Shown here: positions 32,669 to 39,059 of the stretch, in pieces
Layout: each line of letters starts with the position of its first letter
Position numbering within the stretch: the first letter of the stretch is position 1
DNA from: a virus
IMG/VR virus record: IMGVR_UViG_3300013132_005449
Span: 1 to 42,517 of that record
Length of the DNA: 42,517 bases
Strand: one strand, 5' to 3'
Notes under the pieces: model-generated
Seen by the model: only the letters and a program-made list of their open reading frames with translations
Told to the model about the DNA's origin: nothing
Databases searched by the model: none
Position numbers and translations under genes: made by a program

Positions 32669-34336
32669 TTACCCCAACTTAGACATTAAGTCTTTCATTC
32701 TCATGAATTGAGGATTTTCGTATGTTTTTGATTCAATCAAATTAACAGCTGAACCTGACGATACAGTATTGTTGATTTTCTTTTCAACTGACTCATTGAT
32801 AGATTTTGTTTCAGTTTTTGTTAACTCATCTTTCAATGATTTGTAAAGAGACTTAGACTCTTTCAAAGATTCAACATCGTCGAATCTTCTAAGAATGTTA
32901 ATTTTCTCTTTCTTTGTAGTTGAATGTTCTGTAAACAATCTTGTAGCGTATGCTAAGTTTGAATTGAAGATTGCAACTTCATTCAGTTTTTCTCTGAATA
33001 CATTAAGTGCTTTTCTGTACTCTTCATTTTTTTCTCTCAACATTGAGATTTCAGCTTCTAAAGATTCTACCTTAACACCATTTTTTCCGTAAACATATTT
33101 ACGGTTGTTACTGATGCCTTTTCTCAAACCTCTACCTTCTTTTGAACCATTTCCATAAGTTCTTGCAGCTTCTTTAGTTTCTCTTTTTTCAAAACCTGCG
33201 TCATCTCTACGAGCCTTAGTGGTTTTGAGGTCTTTAGAAGCAATTTTACCGTGCTTCATAGATAACCTTTCATCCTCTCTGTCTTTGTATCCTTGACCTT
33301 CTTTTGTTTCTGCCTTAACAACTTTGGATTTTCCTTCCATATTTTCACCCTTCTTGTATTCGAATTTAGCTTTACCAGTTCCCATCATTTTTGGACCTTC
33401 TTTTTTGTCCTCTTTGAATCCACCAGCTGCTTTGTCCTTATATTTGAATTTAGGACCGCTACCAATTCCAACACCTTTAGGTTTTACAGACATTTTACTC
33501 TCTTTAGTTTCAGATTTCTTTGCCTTTTTGTGATTGTATGCTTCCTCCAATTGGTCATCCTCTTCATCAAGCATGTCGTCATCTTCTTCGAGGTGGTCTT
33601 CACCTTCTTCGAGGTCTTCTTCATCCTCTTCATCAAGCATGTCTTCACCTTCTTCGAGGTCTTCTTCATCCTCTTCATCAAGCATGTCGTCATCTTCTTC
33701 ATCTAGCATGTCGTCATCTTCTTCGAGGTCTTCTTCATCCTCTTCGTCAAATTCGATTTCATACATGACTTCTTCATCGTCTTCCATTTCTTGGTCGTCT
33801 TCGATGTTACCATCGTTCGAAAAAATTGCGTCGATTACACTCTGTGTATCTACGTCGTCCATTTCGTCCATTTGCATTTCTTCTAAGTTTTTGTCTTCTT
33901 CAGACTCACCAAGCTTTACAAGGTATTCTGTGTCTGCGTTAGTATCAGAAAGATGAATATCTTCACCGTCTTTTTTCACGATGATACCATCTTCTTCTCC
34001 CATTGCTTTAAACACTTTGAGAATTTCCTCGTCGGAAGCGTCAGTTAAATCTATTGGAGTTTCATCAGAATCCATGTCCATATCAATTTCCATGTCCATG
34101 TCTTCTTCATTATCTGTATCCATATCTATGTCTAACTCTTCGTCATCCATGTCCATGTCTACTTCTGCATCAACCTCGGTTTCATCATCTTGTTCTGAAA
34201 GAGATTCTTTTACTAATTGATTGATTTCTTCCTTCATTGTAGAAGCAAGTATTCCTTTTGCATTTTCGGCGATAGCCTCTTCAACATTTTTCATTTGAAT
34301 GAGCGCCTCTTCAACTATGTTTTTAGTTTCTTGCAT
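32669..34336 (-). CDS. Acidic prohead core scaffolding protein (T4 gp22-like)
   Basis: A 555-residue protein placed between protease and capsid genes, where T4 has gene 22. Residues ~50-270 are extremely acidic, with tandem units of the form DEEDEEDLEEGEDML. Residues ~270-420 are Lys/Gly-rich. The C-terminal ~140 residues resemble T4-type scaffold cores: a coiled coil (VESLEAEISMLREKNEEYRKAL), then NSNLAYATRLFTE and KINILRRFDDVESLKESK. It would form the inner core that shapes the prohead and is later degraded by the protease. It is far longer than T4 gp22 (269 aa) because of the acidic repeats. Confidence 0.82.
   Translation of the reverse strand: MQETKNIVEEALIQMKNVEEAIAENAKGILASTMKEEINQLVKESLSEQDDETEVDAEVDMDMDDEELDIDMDTDNEEDMDMEIDMDMDSDETPIDLTDASDEEILKVFKAMGEEDGIIVKKDGEDIHLSDTNADTEYLVKLGESEEDKNLEEMQMDEMDDVDTQSVIDAIFSNDGNIEDDQEMEDDEEVMYEIEFDEEDEEDLEEDDDMLDEEDDDMLDEEDEEDLEEGEDMLDEEDEEDLEEGEDHLEEDDDMLDEEDDQLEEAYNHKKAKKSETKESKMSVKPKGVGIGSGPKFKYKDKAAGGFKEDKKEGPKMMGTGKAKFEYKKGENMEGKSKVVKAETKEGQGYKDREDERLSMKHGKIASKDLKTTKARRDDAGFEKRETKEAARTYGNGSKEGRGLRKGISNNRKYVYGKNGVKVESLEAEISMLREKNEEYRKALNVFREKLNEVAIFNSNLAYATRLFTEHSTTKKEKINILRRFDDVESLKESKSLYKSLKDELTKTETKSINESVEKKINNTVSSGSAVNLIESKTYENPQFMRMKDLMSKLG
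33545..33765 (-). repeat. Degenerate tandem repeat encoding acidic blocks in the scaffold gene
   Basis: Repeats of a unit reading (plus strand) CTTCTTCGAGGTCTTCTTC, with ATCCTCTTCATCAAGCATGTC between, recur four or more times in slightly different order. In the scaffold frame they encode DMLDEEDEEDLEEGE-type blocks. The pattern suggests expansion by slippage or unequal recombination. Confidence 0.8.
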
Positions 34337-34359
34337 GAAAAAATTAATTATTTTACTCT

Positions 34360-34366
34360 ATAAATA
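34360..34366 (-). promoter_or_regulatory. TATTTAT box upstream of the scaffold gene
   Basis: Sense-strand TATTTAT (ACACTATTTATAGAG) lies 23 nt before the ATG at 34336. Confidence 0.5.
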
Positions 34367-34390
34367 GTGTCTTATAGAGAAAAGTTTATT

Positions 34391-34720
34391 TTAGGCTTGT
34401 ACAAAAGCTCTATCTTGTAATGAAATAACTGAAACTTCTTTACCTGATTGGGATTGTATCCAAGTACTTACGTTTGGATAAGTATCGTAAATCAAATATG
34501 AAAAACTATTTCCTGTTGCAATATCTTTCAGGCCAACACTATAACATTCTGTTGTTGACGGGTTGTTCAATAACAAATTTTGATTGAGTTGGTAAGAAAT
34601 TTGTAGTGGAGTAAAATTATTTGAATCGCAATATAATATTGCTGAAGACATATTTGAGCCTGATAAATAAACTGCTATTTGTTCATTAGAGGCGTTTTTG
34701 TATAATAGAGAGAATAACAT
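34391..34720 (-). CDS. Hypothetical protein
   Basis: A 109-residue protein of neutral, beta-like composition (SSAILYCDSNNFTPLQISYQLNQNLLL) ending in a short helical tail. No family is recognised and there is no clear signal peptide, although the first residues are hydrophobic (MLFSLLYKNAS). It sits between a terminator and the scaffold gene, and has its own TATTTAT box. A small head or decoration protein is possible from position alone. Confidence 0.6.
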   Translation of the reverse strand: MLFSLLYKNASNEQIAVYLSGSNMSSAILYCDSNNFTPLQISYQLNQNLLLNNPSTTECYSVGLKDIATGNSFSYLIYDTYPNVSTWIQSQSGKEVSVISLQDRAFVQA

Positions 34721-34732
34721 ATTTTTTTTATA

Positions 34733-34739
34733 ATAAATA
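34733..34739 (-). promoter_or_regulatory. TATTTAT box upstream of the 34720 gene
   Basis: Sense-strand TATTTAT (ACATATTTATTATAA) lies 12 nt before the ATG at 34720, just downstream of a terminator. Confidence 0.5.
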
Positions 34740-34750
34740 TGTTCCTAAAT

Positions 34751-34777
34751 AAAAAAAAGTGGTCAATGACCACTTTT
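34751..34777 (-). terminator. Rho-independent terminator after the DUF4494-like gene
   Basis: On the minus strand, AAAAGTGGTC and GACCACTTTT form a stem closed by a 3-4 nt loop, followed by TTTTTTTT. The stem overlaps the stop codon of the 34776 gene. It separates the protease/portal part from the scaffold/capsid part. Confidence 0.85.
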
Positions 34778-34988
34778 ACTTTTCTATTACTTCGTCGATT
34801 TTACTCTCCGATACTGATGTTATTCTCCAATCGTATGAAAAAGACTCATATCTTTTTGTAACCTTCGCTTCAACATCCGTAACCGAAAAACCTTTAACAA
34901 GTTTTTCTTCTCTAATTTTTTTAATCTTCCCTGTATTATCATCGGGAAGTTCGTACTGAATTTTTGCAACAAAATATTTCTCGTCCAT
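34776..34988 (-). CDS. DUF4494-like protein
   Basis: A 70-residue protein resembling DUF4494, a family I know mainly from Bacteroidota. It has YFVAKIQYELPDDNTGKIKKIRE (family: WFECKVRYEKT...MQKKVTE), EKLVKGFSVTDVEAKV (family: PYLVDALSFTEAEARI) and WRITSVSESKIDEVI (family: FTVTDIKRAKYSEI). Function is unknown. It follows the prohead protease by 4 nt and its stop lies in a terminator stem. It supports a Bacteroidota host. Confidence 0.65.
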   Translation of the reverse strand: MDEKYFVAKIQYELPDDNTGKIKKIREEKLVKGFSVTDVEAKVTKRYESFSYDWRITSVSESKIDEVIEK

Positions 34989-34992
34989 ATAA

Positions 34993-35712
34993 TTATTTTC
35001 CTAAATAATGAGTAAGTTTTTTCATCAAGTCAATAGATTTACCCATTGGCTCGATTGATTTTTCACGGTTCTTCTTTTCCTCTTCTAAGTTTTCTTCATA
35101 CTTGGACCTGTCGTCAGGGTCAGTAAAAAGGTAAGCTCCTGGTGTTGATGGTGATGAAACTAAATCAAAACATATCAATTCAAAATCATCTTGAACTTCG
35201 TTTCTTTCTCCAATTTTTTTCAACGAACCCACTCCACGAGAAGATATTCCCAACGTAACCCCTTGTCTCATAAGATTTGCAGCAACATCTCCTTTTGATG
35301 AAACAATTCCTCTTTCGTGAAAACCTGGTGTTGTTAATAATTTTAATTTACCCATCAAGATATTTTTATCCCACCATATGTCTGTGATAATGTGCGATAC
35401 TCTATCTAAGTCAATTAATGAAGACTCAGGGTGATTCAACTCTGAAGTAGAAAGTCCTTTAGATATAATTTTTTTGTAATTATCTGCTTCTCTTTTTAAA
35501 ATTTTTTCAGGATAAAATCTACCGTTTCTATTCGGTGTATCGTATTTCTGAAGAACAGCATAGAATTCAAAAGGGTTCCTATAATCTAAATTTGCTGCTT
35601 CCTGTAGAACTTTTATATTTTTTTCATCTTTTGGTGAAACAAAACCTGCATCCATTTCTATCAAAATTCCATGACCAAGTTCGCTTGCTTCCAATATTCT
35701 TAAATTCTTCAT
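34993..35712 (-). CDS. 21: Prohead core protease (T4 gp21-like)
   Basis: A 239-residue serine protease of the phage prohead type. TPNRNGRFYPEKIL (59-72) and ELNHPESS (91-98, catalytic His94) are followed by GISSRGVGSL (155-164, nucleophile Ser157 or Ser158) and CFDLVSSPSTPGAYL (181-195), all hallmarks of gp21-like enzymes. It cleaves scaffold and capsid precursors after (L/I)-x-E, and such a site is present in the capsid protein here. The C-terminal ~35 residues are highly charged. It has its own TATTTAT box 13 nt upstream. Confidence 0.93.
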   Translation of the reverse strand: MKNLRILEASELGHGILIEMDAGFVSPKDEKNIKVLQEAANLDYRNPFEFYAVLQKYDTPNRNGRFYPEKILKREADNYKKIISKGLSTSELNHPESSLIDLDRVSHIITDIWWDKNILMGKLKLLTTPGFHERGIVSSKGDVAANLMRQGVTLGISSRGVGSLKKIGERNEVQDDFELICFDLVSSPSTPGAYLFTDPDDRSKYEENLEEEKKNREKSIEPMGKSIDLMKKLTHYLGK

Positions 35713-35725
35713 TAAGGTTTTTTAG

Positions 35726-35732
35726 ATAAATA
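35726..35732 (-). promoter_or_regulatory. TATTTAT box upstream of the prohead protease gene
   Basis: Sense-strand TATTTAT (ATATATTTATCTAAAAAACC) lies 13 nt before the ATG at 35712. Confidence 0.5.
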
Positions 35733-35738
35733 TATTGG

Positions 35739-36188
35739 TTAGTCAACTTTATTGACTTCAGTCTTTTTAGTGAGGGAAAATTCGAAGTATTTGTTATTGG
35801 AAATATTATCCTTGAAAATAGATTTTACAATATTTTTTACTGAGTCTTTTACTTCTTTGGATTTAAAATCCATTTGATTTTTGACGTATAAATTTACTTC
35901 TAAGTTGAAAAAAGATTTTTTTCCTGACGAAATACCGCTTGTTCTTAAATCTAAGTCTACAATACTTTGTTCCCTAAAATAATCTGTATTTATTGAACTG
36001 AATACAGAATGTTTAATTTCTCTACTTAGTATACCAACAACTCTATTCCAATTGTCGGTGTCGTATTTTGGGGTAACCCAAGATTGTATGTTTATGTATA
36101 ATGATTTTAAATTTTTGGAATCTACTGTTCCGTAACTAGATTTGATTGGAGTGAATAGCTTTAACTTTACACTTTTTCCCTTCTTCAT
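35739..36188 (-). CDS. Hypothetical protein
   Basis: A 149-residue basic protein without recognised family. It has alternating beta strands (VKLKLFTPIKSSYG, LYINIQSWVTP, FFNLEVNLYVKNQM) and one central helix, and could be a small structural or head-assembly protein. It lies between the prohead protease and the divergent bS21 gene. A long imperfect palindrome lies in the gap upstream of it, with no clear TATTTAT box. Confidence 0.65.
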   Translation of the reverse strand: MKKGKSVKLKLFTPIKSSYGTVDSKNLKSLYINIQSWVTPKYDTDNWNRVVGILSREIKHSVFSSINTDYFREQSIVDLDLRTSGISSGKKSFFNLEVNLYVKNQMDFKSKEVKDSVKNIVKSIFKDNISNNKYFEFSLTKKTEVNKVD

Positions 36189-36195
36189 TAATTTT

Positions 36196-36240
36196 CATGT
36201 TATGTAGTTTATTTTTAAAAAAATACTACATATAAACATG
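36196..36240. promoter_or_regulatory. Imperfect palindrome in the gap between the 36188 gene and bS21
   Basis: CATGTT (36196-36201) pairs with AACATG (36235-36240). TATGTAGT (36201-36208) pairs with ACTACATA (36225-36232). The centre is an A/T-rich arm pair. The element sits in a 93-bp divergent gap, 41 nt before the bS21 ATG, and could be an operator, or a hairpin in the leader if transcribed. Confidence 0.55.
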
Positions 36241-36281
36241 ATAGTCAAAAATTTCTTGTAAATTAGAGATATTTGTAATAT

Positions 36282-36467
36282 ATGCTAATAGTCAACATAC
36301 AAAATACTGAAAATCTTGAAAGAGCTCTAAAAACTTTGAAATCAAAAGTAATCAAAACCAAACAAAATCAAGAACTCCTTAATAGAAAAGAATACGTAAA
36401 ACCTTCGGTAAAAAAGAGAAAAAATCTTTTGAAAGCAATCTACACAAACAAACTTAAAAATTCTTAA
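36282..36467 (+). CDS. rpsU: Ribosomal protein bS21
   Basis: A 61-residue basic protein matching bS21 along its length: MLIVNIQNTENLERALKTLKSK (family, flavobacteria: MLIIPIKDGENIDRALKRFKRK), an RKEYVKPSVKKRKN segment (family: KPSVxKRxxxQKAAY) and a short C-terminal helix. bS21 is a 30S protein near the 3' end of 16S rRNA. In Bacteroidota it helps cover the anti-Shine-Dalgarno. The gene is transcribed against its neighbours and its stop overlaps the end of the 37162 gene. A phage copy could change ribosomes toward phage mRNAs. No Shine-Dalgarno precedes it. Confidence 0.87.
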   Translation: MLIVNIQNTENLERALKTLKSKVIKTKQNQELLNRKEYVKPSVKKRKNLLKAIYTNKLKNS

Positions 36468-37162
36468 AGAGAACCTTCTAAATTTTTCAATTTCAAGAAA
36501 TTCAATTGGTCAAATTTTTCTTGTTTTAACTTATCTATAGTTTCGTTAATTTTTGTTTTAACGTCACTTTCATTTTCGTTTTCAAGAATAGATTGTAATT
36601 TTGAAATCGCACTTGTTTTCAACTCCTCGAATCTATTTTCCAAATTTCTATTGTCTTCAGAAACAATTTGAAAAAATTCCTTTTTTGAATTCTCATCCAT
36701 AGTTTCGATATAACTTCTTAGAGTTTGATTTGCAATTTTCACCATTGATGTAACAGGGATATTAATTGATTCTTTGACTGAACTTTTTTGTTTTTTCAAA
36801 GTTTCAATAATATTTTTCTTAGCTTGAACTCTCTCAGAAAGACTTATCTTCTTGGTATAAACCAAGGTGTCGATATCTGAATAGTTGTTAGAAACTTCCT
36901 CTTCTAATGACTTTGGTAATTTGATTGAGGGTAAAATTCTTTGAAGAAGATTTACTCCCTCTTCGATAAATTCTTTGGCTTCTGACTCATTGAGCCCTTG
37001 TGGTGTACTTAATTGGTCATAAAGATTATAAACTTTAGAAATAGATTTGTTATTCAAAACATTGTGTTTGAATTCGCGTAAACTTTTTTTGAACTCTACC
37101 TCGTTTTTGTAGGATTCTAACAAGTTTTTTTCGATAAGGGATTTGATTTGGCCGAACGTCAT
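36464..37162 (-). CDS. Hypothetical helical protein between portal and protease genes
   Basis: A 232-residue protein, nearly all helical and highly charged (for example FKKSLREFKHNVL, KKISLSERVQAKKNIIETLKK, NRFEELKTSAISKLQSIL). No family is recognised. In T4, small core proteins gp67 and gp68 lie between portal and protease genes, so a prohead core role is plausible by position, but I see no sequence proof. A TATTTAT box precedes it. The last codons overlap the convergent bS21 stop. Confidence 0.62.
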   Translation of the reverse strand: MTFGQIKSLIEKNLLESYKNEVEFKKSLREFKHNVLNNKSISKVYNLYDQLSTPQGLNESEAKEFIEEGVNLLQRILPSIKLPKSLEEEVSNNYSDIDTLVYTKKISLSERVQAKKNIIETLKKQKSSVKESINIPVTSMVKIANQTLRSYIETMDENSKKEFFQIVSEDNRNLENRFEELKTSAISKLQSILENENESDVKTKINETIDKLKQEKFDQLNFLKLKNLEGSL

Positions 37163-37176
37163 TTTTTTATTTACAA

Positions 37177-37183
37177 ATAAATA
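37177..37183 (-). promoter_or_regulatory. TATTTAT box upstream of the 37162 gene
   Basis: Sense-strand TATTTAT (ATAATATTTATTTG) lies 14 nt before the ATG at 37162 and directly after the portal stop codon. Confidence 0.5.
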
Positions 37184-39022
37184 TTATGACTTCAACAACT
37201 TTTCGAGTTCTTTTTCAATTTCTCCCAAAGATTGTTGGGCATTGCCTAAATCAATTGCTTTTGACTTCTCAAAAAGGCTATTTTCCAATAAAATATTCAT
37301 GTCCTTTTTGGTAGATTCGGGAGTAATTCCTGCCGCTAGTTCACCGCCAGGTGGAGGTGGTGGTAATTCTTCCCCGCCAGGTGGAGGTGGTGGTAAAGGT
37401 GCCGCACCACCCAATTCTTCAGTTCCGCCAGGGGTTGTTGCCGCTCCAGCAGAAGGTGTTCCTCCTGAAGCACTTCCGTACAATTTATCTATATTATCAA
37501 ACAATCCTGTTTTACTGATTACTGTTGGAGTAGCTTTCAATTCTTCTCCGACCGCTCTTTCGATTCTTTGTTGTTGTAAGTCTAATCTTATTTCTTCATC
37601 TGACCAACCAAAAATATGTTTTTTAGCCCATGTTGATGAAGTTGCTTGAATACCATTTCCTGGGTCTGCAACCAAGTCTTTGTAAAGAAGAATTTTTTCT
37701 TTCCATACGTCAACTTTTAATAAATCAGCTTGAGTTGATGGGTTGGTTAATCCTAATGTGAAATTCCCTAATTCATCCTCAAATCCGAGTAGAAACAAAT
37801 GGACGATTGCGATTTTATTTAATTCCGCAATCATACTTTTTTGAATCCTGTTTATAGTTCTCGCGAAACGTATGTCTTGTAGAGCAAGATTTTTTCCATC
37901 ACCAACAACTTCTTCAAATCCTAAAAATGCTTTAGGTACACGAAGAGCCGTTAATAATTTCTTTTGGATGTATTCAATATCGGCAATCTCAGACAAGTTT
38001 GTTGCACCAGGTAAAGTTGTGATTGGGTCGGGTGCCGCTGGGTCACGAACAGGAATGAAATAGTCTTGGTCAACCGCCATTTGGTTGAATCTCATATCTA
38101 CGTTACCTGTTTTACTATCAACAATTTGTTCTCTTTTAAATTTGTTGGCAACACGTTGTACATATGCTTCAACATCGTCATCATTCATATTTCCAACAAA
38201 GACCTTAAACATTCTTCTTTCAGGAGCTCTTGATGTACGATAAATCAACATTGCATCTTCTGAAAGTAAAAGTTGTTTCCAAATTCTTCTAGCCTTTTCC
38301 AACATAGAAGTACCGTATGGTAATTTTCTATCGTCACCTAATAATCTGAAGTGAGCTATTTCCCATGATTGGAACTCCATGTTTTTATTTCTCCATGTAA
38401 AATGAAGGGCTTTTTTGTCTTTGTCCAATTCTTGGGTAATATCAACTGAGATTTTTGCACTTACACCAATTTCATGTCTTTCAATTTCGATTGTTGGTAA
38501 TTGTTGGCAACCTACAACACCTTTTTCAGGGTCCAATTTTAAATACACGAAGTTATCACCATACTTACAAGTGTTTCTTGTCCACATTGGTAGGTTAGTG
38601 TTTATATCTAAGTTGTTGTTGAATAAATCCGCTAGTACTCCTTTAATTCTTTTTGATTCAGAATAAATTTGTAGAATAAATCCGTCTTCGTTAGTTGTTG
38701 TGGATTCTTCCGCATAAATGTCTAACGCTGCAGAAATTTCAGGAGTATACTCCATTGACTCATAATCATATTGTGCTGAGAGTCTTGTTGGCTCATAATA
38801 AATGGCTTGTGAGTAAAGATTGTTTTCAACCTTAGCCCATTGGTTTGTGAGATAAAAAGTCTGTTGCGCTTGCAACTTCTCCATCTCATACTCTTCCCTA
38901 CTTTTAGTACGTAATAATTCCTTTTTATCAAACTTGAATGTTGGATAATCTTGTCCAAGTAATGAATCAGGACCAAATGTTTGTGATAACCTCTGCCAAA
39001 TCGTTAAATTCTTCTCAGCCAT
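37184..39022 (-). CDS. 20: Portal vertex protein (T4 gp20-like)
   Basis: A 612-residue protein with the gp20 signature YRTSRAPERR (261-270) followed by FKVFVGNMNDDDVEAYVQRV. QDYFIPVRDPAA and TLPGATNLSEIADIEYIQKKLLTALRVP are also present, matching T4 gp20 (DFWLP, TLPGG-NLGEI). It forms the dodecameric ring through which DNA enters and leaves the head and to which the tail joins. It is ~90 residues longer than T4 gp20 because of a Gly/Pro/Ala-rich tail near 525-575 with two PPPPPGG units. It sits directly after the terminase gene. T4 genes 18 and 19 do not intervene. Confidence 0.95.
   Translation of the reverse strand: MAEKNLTIWQRLSQTFGPDSLLGQDYPTFKFDKKELLRTKSREEYEMEKLQAQQTFYLTNQWAKVENNLYSQAIYYEPTRLSAQYDYESMEYTPEISAALDIYAEESTTTNEDGFILQIYSESKRIKGVLADLFNNNLDINTNLPMWTRNTCKYGDNFVYLKLDPEKGVVGCQQLPTIEIERHEIGVSAKISVDITQELDKDKKALHFTWRNKNMEFQSWEIAHFRLLGDDRKLPYGTSMLEKARRIWKQLLLSEDAMLIYRTSRAPERRMFKVFVGNMNDDDVEAYVQRVANKFKREQIVDSKTGNVDMRFNQMAVDQDYFIPVRDPAAPDPITTLPGATNLSEIADIEYIQKKLLTALRVPKAFLGFEEVVGDGKNLALQDIRFARTINRIQKSMIAELNKIAIVHLFLLGFEDELGNFTLGLTNPSTQADLLKVDVWKEKILLYKDLVADPGNGIQATSSTWAKKHIFGWSDEEIRLDLQQQRIERAVGEELKATPTVISKTGLFDNIDKLYGSASGGTPSAGAATTPGGTEELGGAAPLPPPPPGGEELPPPPPGGELAAGITPESTKKDMNILLENSLFEKSKAIDLGNAQQSLGEIEKELEKLLKS
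37344..37396 (-). repeat. Two 23-bp direct repeats encoding polyproline units in the portal gene
   Basis: CCGCCAGGTGGAGGTGGTGGTAA occurs at 37344-37366 and again at 37374-37396, 30 bp apart (plus-strand reading). In the portal frame each gives LPPPPPGGE. These GC-rich units stand out in an AT-rich genome. Confidence 0.85.
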
Positions 39023-39058
39023 ATTACAATTTTACTTCTTACCTTGATAATATAAATA
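39022..39058 (-). promoter_or_regulatory. TATTTAT box upstream of the portal gene
   Basis: Sense-strand TATTTAT is at 39052-39058 (AACTATTTATATTATC), 29 nt before the ATG at 39022, overlapping the end of the terminase gene. Confidence 0.45.
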
Positions 39059-39059
39059 G

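Noticed and set aside
33545-33765. Possible CRISPR-like repeat array
   Set aside because: Repeats are contiguous, variable in unit length and in frame with an acidic protein; no spacers.
33534-34220. Plus-strand Ser-rich and Phe-rich frames opposite the scaffold gene
   Set aside because: Artefacts of the acidic-codon repeats (GAA/GAT/GAC/GAG read in reverse).
36268-36275. Host-type -7 box (GATATTTG) before bS21
   Set aside because: One mismatch to TAnnTTTG and no TTTG at the expected 20-nt distance; too weak to list as a promoter.
37143-37649. Plus-strand frame with GGGGG-type repeats opposite the portal gene
   Set aside because: It is the complement of the portal polyproline tail; the portal frame is strongly conserved.
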